Shown here piece after piece: positions 1 through 11,104 of a DNA stretch of 64,000 nt; within the stretch, counting starts at the first letter, position 1; the number at the start of each line of letters is the position of its first letter. Under the pieces are notes generated by a model, which ran no database searches, was not told where the DNA came from, and was given only the letters and a program-made list of their open reading frames with translations. Made by a program: the position numbers and the translations under genes. This DNA is from Nilaparvata lugens. Lineage: Eukaryota; Arthropoda; Insecta; Hemiptera; Delphacidae. Location: the NCBI RefSeq assembly GCF_014356525.2, contig NC_052505.1, positions 5,711,836 through 5,775,835 on the forward strand. The letters run 5' to 3'.

Positions 1-261
1 ATCAGTGAATATAGATTAGGTATTGAAACAATACAAATGAATTATATATTTTGTTATCACAAAATATCTCATTTGTTGTACTAGTTCTATTCATTAGCAG
101 ATTGCACGATTTACAAAAATAGGGAGGGTAATTCAAAGATGATATAACAGAGTCGATGAACAATGAAAATGAGAGAGCAGAATTTAATTATATAATAAAA
201 AACTTACCAAAAGTAATAATTTCACATGTAAAACATGGATAGAAATGAAAAGAAAGTTCTA
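1..261. other. AT-rich intergenic sequence, nothing recognised
   Basis: This is downstream of the 3' end of the large minus-strand gene. I see no coding signal and no repeat shared with the rest of the window. Confidence 0.5.
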
Positions 262-1129
262 CCATAGAGAAACAATAGCGTGAGTAGATATCCCATGGTA
301 TAGGGCGTTTATGTTGCAACTTTTACTGTTATCTCAAGCCGATTACTGTCGATTTTCACTGTGTTGTTGGGGTGAGAGTGTATGAACGGCACAATATGAG
401 AGACTACGAGCGTCACACAGCTTCACGGGGAAGAACTACGAGGACTATCGGCTTGAGATAACAGTAAACCTAGCGCCGCAGTGCAGGATGGTTTCTCACA
501 GCTTGGCGTTGTTGTCATTTGAGATGGGTGTCTGGCTTGGAAGTGTTTCGGCCGCATTGCAGGATGACTGTTAACGGTTGCCGGAAGATCAACAGCTGGG
601 TTTTTTCGTGATAAAGGAATTCTGATTGCAGATTCGTTCTCAGCGACCCCAAGTTTAGCCTGAAGGCTCAGAATGTCAACAATATTTTTAAATAATTAAA
701 AATCATCATGAAAAGTCATTAATATGGTAGTACACCACATTTCTGGAAACTTTTTACTGGTGACTGGAGTTATTATTGACACACAAAAATAAATATAGTC
801 GTGAGAAAGAAAACTGCTGATGAACGCGAATAAGACCGTCACTCCATTGTTCTATTGTCTCGGCTGCTTGGCTGAGCCTGGCTGGAGGGATCAAATAACC
901 GACTGGATTGATCTTTCGTCTGTCCGCTAGGCGGAACTATGCCGACCATTGCTGGGTGGAAGATGTTACTGCGGCCGCTCGCATTCCCACCAACGCTGCT
1001 ATTACTTGCTGTCTCAGCGCCTAGTCCGAGTCAGACAAGCATCCAGCCTGCACTGCGGAGCTAGGTTAAAGGTGGGACATGAACGTCCTATACCATGGGA
1101 TATCTACTCACGCTATTGTTTCTCTATGG
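262..1129. mobile_element. Family P TIR transposon, non-autonomous, with a nested element
   Basis: The ends are near-perfect inverted copies of about 48 bp, starting CCATAGAGAAACAATAGCG and finishing with its reverse complement. TTCTA occurs directly on both sides (257-261 and 1130-1134), a probable 5-bp target duplication. There is no transposase ORF. The interior is interrupted by another TIR element at 468-1066. Related copies occur near 3969, 18788, 31215, 34505, 42391 and 43405. The superfamily is not determined. Confidence 0.8.
468..1066. mobile_element. Harbinger-like MITE nested in family P
   Basis: The inverted termini of about 20 bp (ACCTAGCGCCGCAGTGCAGG and, at the far end, its reverse complement with one change) are flanked by TAA on both sides (465-467 and 1067-1069). 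A TAA target duplication fits PIF/Harbinger-type transposition. The short plus ORF at 949-1185 runs across the terminus and looks non-coding. Confidence 0.75.
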
Positions 1130-1134
1130 TTCTA

Positions 1135-1397
1135 CGTAATGTTACCAATTGGGGGATGATTGAAAATATGAGCCCGTGTCAGTAAGGGGTAAGATATTTA
1201 TACACATTCAAAGACCCCATCAAATTCCTTTCAATAGGGGAGATTCAAATTTATAATCTTATTTCAAGCTGCCCATAAACACAAATCATAGCTTGGTTCG
1301 GTGATTAACTGAAGGCAATTGTTAACATAATTAAAATTCTTATTTCGCTCCAATATTATATCAATGTAAAGTGAATGTAAAGTAAAAGTAGAGTAAG
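1135..1397. other. Intergenic stretch, nothing recognised
   Basis: AT-rich sequence between two repeats, with no coding signal seen. Confidence 0.4.
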
Positions 1398-1673
1398 GCC
1401 CGGTTGCACAAAAGCCGGTTAAATTTGAACCGTGATTAATATATCAGGAGAACCAATCAGAGAAGGCCTTTTTGATAAGACGGCTTCTCTGATTCGTTTT
1501 GGTAAAATTAATCATGGTTAAAATTGAAATCGAAATTGAAATTATCTTTATTCTTCTTCTTAGAAAGTACAAACAATATACATGTACAAAACTTGAAGAA
1601 GGTTCCTCACATGGACAAAGCCTGTGTGCGAGGAAAAAACCGGCTTCAACCGGTTTTTGTGCAACTGGGCCTT
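1398..1673. mobile_element. MITE with GGCCCGGTTGCAC termini
   Basis: It begins GGCCCGGTTGCACAAAAGCC and ends with an inverted version (GGTTTTTGTGCAACTGGGCC). Related shorter copies lie at about 11565-11705 and 20748-20878. It has no coding capacity. The exact ends and target duplication are uncertain. Confidence 0.65.
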
Positions 1674-2197
1674 GATGTTCCCAGCATAGTGAGAAATACT
1701 TAAACTCTAACATGTTCAAGAATTTATATTTGAAAAATCGATCAATATCATTTACAATTAAAACAAAAATAAGATTTAAAATGTATAAACTAAATTACTT
1801 ATATTGAAGTATAAATTAATAAGAAACTAATAACAAAAATATATTACAATAATATAAAATAACAACGAATTGATAGTTAACACAAATAACAAATCATCTA
1901 ATAAATGCATGAGGGAGAAGGATATCAATTAAAATATCACAAACAATTAGTGAGATTCAAAATAACCTCAATCTAAATACGAGATTCTACAACTACCATG
2001 AAAATTCATTTTTTCAAATTTCACTTCAAGCAAAATTACGATAGTCAATGGTGAAAGGAACAATTTCTCAAGGATTTAATTATTATAGAAATAACTAGTA
2101 CCTTTTTTACATAGACACAAATAGCTTCAGAAATTGCGATTTCAATTTTGACTCTTGATGATAGCATGAATGCTGGAACTATAAAGAGGTACAGGTT
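1674..2197. other. AT-rich intergenic stretch, nothing recognised
   Basis: Low-complexity A/T sequence with no ORF of note and no shared repeat recognised. Confidence 0.4.
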
Positions 2198-2841
2198 ACT
2201 AGTAGTTCTGTAAACAGTAGACCTCGCGCAGTTATAAACCACAGCCTCCTCTAATACTGTCAGAGTAAATTATGTCCTGTCCTGTCGTGTCGGCGAGATA
2301 TTGGTGTGTAAAAAACTTATGGCTGTTTGGGTTGTTATAACGACAATGCTAATAATTTGTTGTAAATGACTATGCTATCATCATTAAAAGCTTACCGAGC
2401 TGAAAGCAGAGAAAAGTCGGGAGAAAATACTATGCTATTTCGAGTTATCAATTGCGTGCCTCATTGAATGCAATTAATTTTCCACACGACAGCTGATTTT
2501 TACCAAGTTACATTGAGACATTAATTGCATGCGTCATTGCATGCAATTTATAATCCACTCGACAGCTGGTTTATGATGAATAATTCTTTAGTCTGATTTT
2601 TACTCTAATATTGGTGTATGAAGGAGGCTCCTTTTTCTTTTTATATTACCCTTGAAATGCAAAATTTCCAAAAACCTTGTATATACGTCGACGCGCAATT
2701 TAAAAAGGAACATACCTGCCAAATTTGATGAAAATGTATTACCGCGTTTCGCCGTAAATGCGCAACATTATAAACATTTAAACATTAAGAGAAATGCCAA
2801 ACCGTCGACTTGAATCTTGGACCACACTTCGCTCGGTCAAT
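2198..2841 (-). repeat. Family B interspersed repeat
   Basis: It runs from TAGTAGTTCTG through a conserved core (ATATACGTCGACGCGCAATT, then ACCGCGTTTCGCCGTAAATG) to the end CTTCGCTCGGTCAA. The same order is seen at about 17487-18075 and 22185-22600 (opposite strand) and at 21020-21459, 28486-29122 and 45573-46787 (same strand as here). No ORF is present, so it is a non-autonomous element of unknown class. Confidence 0.8.
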
Positions 2842-3178
2842 AATGGCAGTGGAGAAAGATAGGAGAAAAACGTTGCCGATCCCCTGTCTTGTCAATGCCT
2901 TCTATAGACGGTATCTGATAATGGTTTATTGATGCAATATTAACTGTTTAAAATAATATTCTTGTTTAAAATAATCAATTATATTTAGTAAGCAAAAAAT
3001 GATTTTTTCAATAATTTCATAATTAAGATGAAATATTTTGTTAGTTAATTATCAATTCTACATTGTTAAAAGACGATCAGGCAACAGATCAAAGCGAGAA
3101 AGAGATAGCGCTATCCACTTTGTTGAATGATAGACAAGGATATCAAACACTACCATTATAACGTGGACTTCACTATAG
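2842..3178. mobile_element. Family A TIR element, left terminus missing
   Basis: The body matches other family A copies (GGCAGTGGAGAAAGATAGG at the left, AGATAGCGCTATCC inside). It finishes with the family terminus CCATTATAACGTGGAC and TTCACTATAG. The left TIR is missing where it abuts family B at 2841. Confidence 0.7.
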
Positions 3179-3364
3179 TTGTGTTTATGTAAAAAGGGTA
3201 CTAATTATTTCTATAATAATTAAACAATTCATGTAGAGTAATTAAAATACTTAATTCTCAAAAATGATTGAACCAACTTGAATCATAATTCTCATTTTTT
3301 GTTAAATCACTCGAATAGTAAAGCTCTGCTGAATTTGATTTCAATAATTAATTTGTACATCTAA

Positions 3365-3601
3365 AGGTGCGTACAGACTTTCGCCCTGCTCCGCAACCGA
3401 ACGTCACTCCAGCAGAGCGATTGATGATCGACCGGGGAGCAACTGTGGTTCGACCGGGGAACGCGAGAAGATCTAACATCTTCCCTAACGTTCATGATGG
3501 GTGCGTGGGCGGAGCGACTGTGGTTCGATGGTGGTACGAGGGCGGTACGAGGGAGGAGCGTGCTCGGTGCGGGTTGGAAGCGCGAATATGTGTACGCAGC
3601 T
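3365..3601. mobile_element. Family H1 Harbinger-like MITE
   Basis: It is a 237-bp element with inverted ends AGGTGCGTACAG and CTGCGTACAC and TAA directly repeated on both sides (3362-3364, 3602-3604). A same-length copy lies at 17720-17956 and a diverged one near 24813. It is GC-richer than its surroundings, so long ORFs appear on both strands but none resembles a known protein. Confidence 0.85.
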
Positions 3602-3982
3602 TAAGGATTGAATTTGAGCTGGTTTCCCACAAGAGTGTAGGCCTACAGTTATACTGAAATAAGTGCCTTCCAAAAGACTTGTTTTCCAGTAGAGAATAAT
3701 TGTTGTCATGCCAAAGCGCGATGACATTTAAATGCAACTTTAACATTTTGGTTTTCCTCATTGCTGTTCAAAACCTCAATTTCACGTACGACATCAAATT
3801 TACAACAAAAAAATATTTCCAAACTTTTCATAGAAAGTAGAAACTGATGATGGAATCCTTAGCAAATTGTTGAACTCGTTAGAGTTATCTACAATCAGGG
3901 TTTCCTGCCTCGTTTGGTTGCAACTATTCAAAAGCGATACTGTAACATTGCACTGCAATGGCGTGTTACCATAGAGAATATA

Positions 3983-4548
3983 CCGGGTGCTTCAAAAAAA
4001 TGTATACACACTTTAAACAATCGTAGTTTTCCCGCTCTACAAGGCTAATGTTATATTTCTTCGCCAGGTGGCAGCATAATCGTCCCTCTATGTTATATTG
4101 TTAGTTGGAATTTGTAATATCAACATGGCGGACGTACGTTGTTGCCACGTACGTTGCGGACGTACGTTGGTATGCAGGGGGCCAATTGAGTTTCCAACAC
4201 GCTCTCCAGACCTTACACCACTGGATTTCTTCTTGTGGGGCACAGTAAAAGATGAGGTGTACACACGTAAACCATGTAACCTAGACATTCTTTGGAATGA
4301 GATTCAAGCAGTGTGTAGAGAAATCTCATTGGACGTTTTGATATGATGTACAGAATCAGTGGTGACTCGTACTCAGAATTGTATTGATGCTGCAGGTCAC
4401 CAATTTGAACAGTATTAACATTTGTTATTTATGTTTCATTTACATTGGACTTTCAGCTTTCTATTTTCCTGAAATTTAACTTTGTAGAACGGTAAATAAA
4501 TTTTCTATGAAAGTTCAAAGTGTGTATACATTTTTTTGAAGCACCCGG
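3983..4548. mobile_element. Mariner/Tc1-type deletion derivative
   Basis: The 566-bp element has inverted ends CCGGGTGCTTCAAAAAAATG with TA on both sides (3981-3982, 4549-4550). The plus strand at about 4170-4345 retains the C-terminal end of an IS630/mariner-superfamily transposase, including the SPDLTPLDFFLWG signature around a catalytic aspartate. The upstream two thirds of the transposase are missing, so it cannot mobilise itself. It sits 14 bp inside the left end of the host family P element. Confidence 0.85.
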
Positions 4549-4678
4549 TATATAGCATAAGAAGATATCCCACGGTATGGGTTGTTTATGTTCCAAATTT
4601 CAAGCCGATTTTTTGTTATCTCAAGCCGATTACTGTCGACTACTGTCTGTTACTGTTTCGACCGTGTTTAAGAGTGTT

Positions 4679-5562
4679 AAGCTACGTTTACACTATGTAG
4701 CTGGTGAGTCACATATGTCAGCTACATATAGCTCTGCTAGATAAGTAGATTTAACGCTAAAATTTTATGTAGCTGCTCTGTCCTTGAAGGAAGGCTGCCG
4801 CAGCTGTTTACTGCTGTTTGCAGCTGTTTAGTGCCTGCTGGGTTTTACACCAGATATATATACTGTACTCATTTGTTGTCAGAGTGCTAGTAGGTTACAG
4901 TGCATTGCGAGAATTTATTTTTGATTCATATATTATTGTGTAATGATGGAGAGTGAATTTGACTGCAATAGAGACAAAATTATCCAATATCTTCTTTTTC
5001 TTCCCATTTTGATGCCATGACTTGTAGCAGAACTACATATAGTTTGGAATAAACCAGTATTCACTGCTCAGTTCCCAGCCAGATGCCGGAGAAGAAGGTA
5101 GTTCTTGCAGCAGCCGCTGCTTTCGCCGCAGCTACTGTGATATTTTCAGCACAGAGAAGAGAAAGAAGATATTGGATAATTTTGTCTCTATTCCAGTCAA
5201 ATTCACTTTCCATTATTGCACAATAATATATGAATCGAAAAGAAATGCTGGCAATGCGCAGTAACCCTACTAGCACTCTGACAACAAATGAGTGCAGTAT
5301 ATCTGGTGTAAACCCAGCAGGCACTAAACAGCTAAGGCAGCCTTCCTTCAAGGACAGAGCAGCTACATATAGCTCAGATTCTCTACGATGTTTTCCGAAA
5401 ATTTTGGATAGCTCATTTTCTTCTATATAGCTGAGAAACAGGCTTAAAACTGCTATATAGCCGGGCTATATAGCAGATCTCCAGTGCCACTTTTTGAACT
5501 AGTAGCAGAGCTATATAGCTGTACTACATGTAGCCCTGCTACATAGTGTAAACCTAGCTTGA
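4679..5562. mobile_element. Foldback element with possible MADF-like ORF start in both arms
   Basis: The outer ends are inverted (GCTACGTTTACACTATGTAGC and its near reverse complement). Two long inner arms (about 4840-5001 and about 5136-5330) are also inverted copies. On the minus strand the right arm encodes a start reading MESEFDWNRDKIIQYL, reminiscent of the beginning of a MADF domain, as found in the second ORF of Harbinger transposons. The left arm holds a diverged plus-strand version of the same start. The rest of any gene is missing, and the exact target duplication is unclear. Confidence 0.6.
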
Positions 5563-5619
5563 GAACGACACAGTATGAGAGACTACCAGCGTCACATAGC
5601 TTCACGAAAAAAAACTTCT

Positions 5620-5819
5620 ATAGTGACGTACACGTTATAATGACAGTATTTGATTAACTTTGATGTTGCATTCGACAAAGCAGATAGTTCTATCCTTTTC
5701 TGACTCCGCGAAGATGCCAAATCTGTTTTTGACAATGTAGAAATATAATTTAAGACAGAGAAAAGGCAACGCTGTTCTTCTATCTTTATCCACAGCCATT
5801 ATAACGTAGATCTCACTAT
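5620..5819. mobile_element. Family A TIR element, short copy
   Basis: The inverted ends ATAGTGACGTACACGTTATAAT and CATTATAACGTAGATCTCACTAT are about 28 bp. The 200-bp element sits in the family P element at 3969-5900 and has no ORF. Confidence 0.75.
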
Positions 5820-5900
5820 GGGACTTGAGTTAACAGTGGAATTTTGAACACAAACGCCCTATACCATGAGCTATCTTCTTATGCTAACTTTTCTCTGTGG

Positions 5901-6368
5901 TTAGGTTGTGGTTATATAACCACTCTGTGGTTATACATAGTGTTTCTAAAATAGACCGACAAACCTCTTGAGGTAGTTTTCACATAGAAATAGAAAAAAG
6001 TTCCAGTAAATATGGGTCCTACAATGTTTTTTTTACCAAGATAGTAATGGCAGAAGATTTCTTCATATTTTCGATTTTATAATTTTGAAGCAGCCTCATG
6101 AAGGTACGCGAGTGGTCAAATCTTATGTAAAATTATCTGAACAATCCAATTTAACCAGTTGAAAGTGTGTAACTTTGATGGTTATTGAGATAATAGAAAA
6201 ATATGATAAAAACTCACTTTTAACTTCAAAAGGATATAAATAGGTTATCTTATTGTTGACCAGTATCTTGAATTATGTAATATAGAATAGAATAGAATAG
6301 CTGCCTTTATTTTTACCTAGGAGGGCGGAGTTAGGGCGCAGCCGGCCCTCTCTTTCACTCAACCTAAT
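5901..6368. other. Intergenic stretch with a LINE-tail-like segment
   Basis: This is mostly AT-rich. A GAATA run near 6280 is followed by a segment (about 6300-6365, core GTTAGGGCGCAGCCGGCCCT) that recurs at about 37137-37190, so it belongs to a dispersed repeat. Confidence 0.45.
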
Positions 6369-6823
6369 ATTGTAGAGAATTCAATTCTGAAAAAATGTTG
6401 AGTAGATTTCTCATTTAAAACGCACCCTAACCTCACAAATCAGAATTTAGAGGGGACAAAACCACTATCTTTTCAAAAATGCTTTTTACATCTGTTTTGT
6501 CTCCTTTAAGGCCCGCCGCAAAGTAGACCCACGCTAATCTACGAAAAGCAACCCACGCCGTGGGATGTTTTGTAAACCATTGCTAGGCTTCTCCAGACAT
6601 CTGTGTAATATATGCAATGAATAATCCACTAGTCAGCTGATTGATTATGAATAATAATTCTATAGCAATGGTTTACAAAACCCACGGCGTGGGTTGCTTT
6701 TCGTAGATTAGCGTGGGTCTACTTTGCGGCGGGCCTAAATCCTGATTTGTAAGGTTGGTGTGCATTTTAGACGAAAACGTTGCTGTACATTTTTTCCTCA
6801 GAATAAACTTCTCTACAATAATT
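6369..6823. mobile_element. Foldback repeat split by a family G MITE
   Basis: The outer segments are inverted copies (TATTGTAGAGAA at the left and its reverse complement at the right, continuing through a shared ACCTTACAAATCAG-like stretch). A family G MITE occupies the centre. No ORF is present. Confidence 0.6.
6510..6735. mobile_element. Family G Harbinger-like MITE
   Basis: The 226-bp element has long inverted termini (about 80 bp, starting GGCCCGCCGCAAAGTAGACC) and TAA on both sides (6507-6509, 6736-6738). A second, internally expanded copy is at 31237-32521. Confidence 0.85.
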
Positions 6824-8635
6824 AGTGATAAATTTAGGTGACTTGAGATAGGCAATGAACTTGGGTTTCAGAAATTTTATTGTTCACAGAGGGTGAACGA
6901 ACTTTTACTCTAATAAACTTATCAATGATAAGAGATTTTTGTTCAAATAAAGATCAGAGGCCCTCAAGACTGAAAATAATTGAACAGCCTACTCATTGAA
7001 TATTAGCACAAAAATGGCAAAGGTTCAATCAAAATTTGATCGAAATTTCACAGATCATACTAAATTTATGAATGAAGAATTTCATATTTGAAGCGAAACT
7101 TGAATATTGAAATTTTATAGTTCGAAGAGAAAGTGTTCCTTCATCGAAGCCAGTTTAAAATACTTGATCATATCACAGATATACAAACATACAAATGGTG
7201 TTGTTGCACTTACATATTATAAATTTGAAGCTGTTTTTCAGCAACATCTAGTGATCAACACTAGTTTGATTTAAAACAAAATACAATTTTCCAGACAAGC
7301 CTAACATCTATCATAATAATTTAACAACAAATTTCAATACATAAGCCACTAAATGGCTAACACAAAACAAGCGATTTGCAACAAAATGCATTGAATACAT
7401 CTAGTTTATTGCATTGTGACTTCTGGTATCAGAGTTTGCAACAACTGTTGCCAACAATGGTCTAAATTGATTAGCATTATCCCAACTCTTACCAACACAT
7501 GATACATGATGTCCCTAATTCATAGCTCGAACCGCATCATTCAACTTCCTTCAACCTGAAGAGCATTGTTAGGTAACTTTTATGCCAGTCTGAAAATAAA
7601 TACAACATAATGAGTAAAATTGTAAAACTAGTTGAACAATAATATATTTAAACACCACAGAAAGAAGTAGTTAATTTATATTTTCATTACAAATTCCAAA
7701 CAATATCTATTCTTTATTGATTCATACATAAGTACATCATCAAAATGGTAGGGAGAGGAAAAATAAGGTAACCTTGTGCTATTCCTCTCCCAAATTTAGA
7801 TAAGGTTACACATAGTTACACACACGAGATAGGTTAAGTAGTCTTGTACCTACTTGTTCACCTCAAAAAATTTCAGTCCTTAATTATTTTCACAAAGTAG
7901 ATTTTTAAATTTAGTCATTTTCACTAAAAATTATAATTTAATCATTGAAAAATATTATTTCTTGACGAATAGTATATTATTGATTATTTAAACAAGAATG
8001 AACAGTTAATATTACATGAGATATACCAGAATCAGTGTCCTCTATATTTATTTATTTATTTGAAAATTTACATATTTGAGGGCACCAGGAACTGAATCCC
8101 ATTATTGCCCTCATAACACACATTGAGCATACAATTTGAAAAAACAATACATTAAAATGAAAATAAAATAACTTAACTAATATACTATTGAGTTTTAGAA
8201 AAAAATACAAAAAAGAAAACCTTGCAAATATGAAACTTATAGTATAGCAGATAAAAGAAGAAAAACTAAGTATGAAACTAATACTGAAGAATTCAAGAAG
8301 AAAAGAAAAAAGAAACAAAGAAAAGAGAATTATGGAAACTTTGCAAATATGAAACTATAGAAATCAGTTACAAGGCAGAGAATCGGCAAGGTTGTTCTTT
8401 TATCTTTCTTTACTGTCCATTATAACGTGGACGTATAGTGATACTATTATTATTTTTGAACCAATCAGTTGAGTTACAACCCGGCATGGCCGATAAACTG
8501 TTGAGTAATTTGTAATCTCTAAAACTGAATTAATTTCTTGGAACTGAATGTCTGGGAGTAACAAAAAGATTCAAATGATGTTTTTCCTCTTGCAATAAAT
8601 TTATCTATTTATTTATTATAATTGTATTCTTTTAT
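6824..8635. other. Long AT-rich intergenic stretch
   Basis: No convincing gene was found. A family A right-end fragment lies near 8388-8440. The minus ORF at 8052-8318 is low-complexity F/S/I-rich sequence from A/T bias and is not taken as a gene. Confidence 0.45.
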
Positions 8636-8713
8636 AACTTTGAAGTGAAAAAACACAGACATTCTTTGGAGAGAGTCACCACACCAAAGAATGTGTTTTT
8701 TCACTTCAAAGTT
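8636..8713. repeat. 78-nt near-perfect hairpin
   Basis: The arms AACTTTGAAGTGAAAAAACA and their reverse complement extend to about 33 bp per side, around a 12-nt loop with one bulge. It abuts the foldback element that begins at 8714. The size fits a small-RNA precursor, but nothing in the sequence proves transcription. Confidence 0.7.
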
Positions 8714-9624
8714 CTACAGAGTGAGTCCCTTGAATGGGAACCCTTCAATAAATTCGAGACTGTTGTAGATATAAACTGTAACTTTCAGAATAAGTTATTG
8801 GTCAAATTCTCTACCTTTTGACGTACAACTGAATTTCAACCCCTCATAAGGGGGTGAATTAGGGGTTGTAACTCGAATATTTTAAATGTAAACACCCATT
8901 GTGTGGTACATCAATTTAAATGGCTTTTTAAAACATGGAAGATAACATCTATTGAAATTTTCTATGATACTTGTATCAAAAATGGCGGCTGATTGAAGTT
9001 TTAGTTTTTAAGGAAATGCGGGGTGTAACTCAAATATTTTGAATGTAAACACCCATTGTATGATACATAATTCCCAAGGCCTTTCTAAAACAAGAAAGAT
9101 GACATCAATAAAAATGTTCGATGGTACTTGAATCAATGGATTGAAGTTTTAGCTTTTAAATAAATAATTGATAAATTTTAATCAGCCGCCATTTTGGATA
9201 CAAGCATCTTAGAGCATTTTTATGGATGTCATCTTTCTAGTTTTGAGAAGGTCATTAAATGATGTATCACACAATGGGTGTTAACGTTCAAAATATTTGA
9301 GTAACAACTTACAACCCCTCATTTCTTTAAAAACTAAAACTTCAATCAGCCGCCATTTTGGATACAAGTATCATAGAGCTTTATTATTGATGTCATCTTT
9401 CTAGTTTTGAGAAGGCCTTTAAAATGATGTACCACACAATGGGTGTTTACATTTAAAATATTTGAGTTACAACCCCTAAGTTCTTCCCCTTATGAGGGGT
9501 TGAAATTCAGTTGTAAGTCAAAAGGTGAGTATTTGACTAATAGCTTATCCTAAATGTTACAGTATTATATCTACAACAGTCTCGAATTTATTGAAGGGTT
9601 CCCATACATATGACTCACTCTGTA
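8714..9624. mobile_element. Long-TIR foldback element, TACAGAGTGAGTC termini
   Basis: It begins TACAGAGTGAGTC and ends GACTCACTCTGTA. The outer 170-200 bp are inverted copies. The interior holds further inverted and direct copies of a module containing AAACACCCATTGT and AATCAGCCGCCATTTTGGAT. A related element is at about 53648-54704. There is no transposase. Confidence 0.75.
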
Positions 9625-9897
9625 TAAGAATACGATAGTAATAATTCCAGTGAAAACAAGATGGATAACAAACAACGTATTTATTTATCTATTATTTTTA
9701 TTCTTACAAGAAAACACTGAATGAGAGAGAAAAATAAGGATAATCCTCGTACTATTTCTATTACTACTAGTAGTTCGGAGGACAGTAGAACTCGCTACAC
9801 TCACTAACATTACTACTCACACACGCCCGCCTATTCACACACAAACACACATACAAATTGGATTTAGAGTATATATGCAATATGATCGGTGGAGGAC
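9625..9897. other. Intergenic stretch, low complexity
   Basis: It contains an A/C-rich simple stretch (about 9820-9860) and AT-rich sequence, with no gene seen. Confidence 0.4.
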
Positions 9898-10390
9898 GCT
9901 GAGTAATGGAAGTTTTTTACACTTTTGAGCTAGGATGCACTGTTGAAGAGATAAAAAATCTGAAACTTAAAATGTGGGACTTTGGAAAAAATTATCAAAT
10001 TATAAAAAATTCAAAATTTTCAACAAGTTTAGTGATGTATGAAATAAGACCGCCTTGGAACGCTGGGAAATGAAAGTCTCTCTAACATTTGAGCTAGGAT
10101 AGCCGGTTAGAGATAAAAAATCTAAAACTTGAAATTTGGGACATAAAAAAATTATCGAATTCTAAATTTTTTAAAATTTTGAACATGTGATATATGAAAT
10201 AAGACCACTTTGGAGCGCTGAAGAATAAAGGTCCTCTACACTTTTGAGCTCGGAAGCACGGTTGAAAAAATGGAAAATATGAAATTTGGATTGGGACTTG
10301 AAAAAAATTCGAATTCCAAAAATTAAAAAAAAATTGAATGATACATGAAATAATACCGATTTTATGCGCTGAGAAGAATGAACCCAATTT
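9898..10390. repeat. Tandem array, about 160-bp unit, three copies plus
   Basis: The unit start CGCTG recurs at 9898, 10061, 10216 and 10377 (spacing 163, 155, 161). Each unit holds TTTGAGCTAGGAT-like and GAAATAAGACC-like blocks. The copies are clearly diverged. Confidence 0.75.
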
Positions 10391-10840
10391 GAACCTGATC
10401 CGATGATGTATTGAAATGTTAGATTGATTTTTAGGGTAAAATTTCCGAATAAAGGGCCGCTATCTTGAAACGGGGATGAATTTAAAATTTAAAAATATAC
10501 GTTTCTGTGCCTTGTTTCAAAGTACTTGTATAACAAATTTTATTCAAATCGGTCCATAACTGCGACTGTAACTGCGGTACAAACAGACAAACGCCGATTG
10601 ACTTGAAACATAGAATTCGCTTTGCTCATTCAATTAATGATTGGCATATTGATAATTTTTGGAAATGGTTAGGTTAGGTAACGTTGTCTATAATTTAAAT
10701 TTACCGTACCTTCTGTGACAATGAAGAGTATTTTTTATATTTGTAACATTTTATTGTGTTTTATTTGTTTCATAATTCTTTGTAATTTTGTTTTGTGTTT
10801 TTAATAAATTGAAATTGAATAAATTGAAATTTATTAAATA
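10391..10840. other. Retrotransposon-tail-like intergenic sequence
   Basis: About 10480-10620 (AATCGGTCCATAACTGCGAC, AACAGACAAACGCC) resembles the 3' tail of insect RTE-type elements or their SINEs. That is an inference from style; no ORF is present. Confidence 0.4.
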
Positions 10841-10998
10841 GGTTGATAGCGTTGTCTATATTTCAGATTAACCTTCTATGACAATGAAGATTATTAATTA
10901 AATAGGTTGATAGCATTGTCTATACCATATTTCAAATTAACCTTCTATGACAATGAGGAATATTTATTTGAAAAGTTGTTTACCTTGGTGATGGAGTA
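10674..10998. repeat. Short diverged tandem repeat in the 3' flank of bchs
   Basis: A module containing GTTGTCTATA and CCTTCTATGACAATGA occurs three times (about 10674-10730, 10841-10890, 10903-10965). It lies at or just beyond the 3' UTR of the minus-strand gene. Confidence 0.6.
10964..10969 (-). promoter_or_regulatory. Candidate poly(A) signal for bchs
   Basis: AATAAA on the minus strand, 30 nt past the stop codon. Other AATAAA-like hexamers follow further downstream (for example near 10760-10810), so the site actually used cannot be settled from sequence. Confidence 0.4.
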
Positions 10999-11104
10999 CT
11001 AGTCAGTCTTCTGTTGCAATCGCAAGGAGGCGTGACATCCCTGGCAAACTCTAACAGGCTTCAGTATCCTAAGCCTCGAGATTTCTGATTCGAATCTGCT
11101 GCAC
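10999..11104 (-). CDS. bchs: bchs last coding exon (13): second half of FYVE finger, stop
   Basis: The acceptor ends TGTGACAG. The first base completes a lysine codon left open by exon 12, and translation opens CSRFESEISRLRILKPVRVC, then QGCH and a short tail to TAG. It supplies the last four zinc-binding cysteines of the FYVE finger (KC, VC and QGC contexts) and the PVRVC signature. It is too short (35 codons including stop) to be found by ORF length alone. Family C-termini usually run only a few residues past this point. Confidence 0.95.

Larger units (their letters stand above)
3969..5900. mobile_element. Family P element carrying three other elements
   Basis: The left end CCATAGAGAA is at 3969 and the right end TTCTCTGTGG finishes at 5900, with TTA adjoining both ends. 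Inside are a mariner-type MITE (3983-4548), a foldback element (about 4679-5562) and a family A element (5620-5819). Removing the guests leaves a body matching the simple family P copy at 42391-42664. Confidence 0.75.

Noticed and set aside
3367..3727. ORFs on both strands in a GC-rich segment
   Set aside because: The segment is the H1 MITE, repeated at 17720-17956. Neither strand resembles a known protein and frames are not conserved between copies.
8052..8318. Minus ORF rich in F, S and I resembling a membrane protein
   Set aside because: It is low-complexity translation of A-rich DNA with no start context, splice support or family match.
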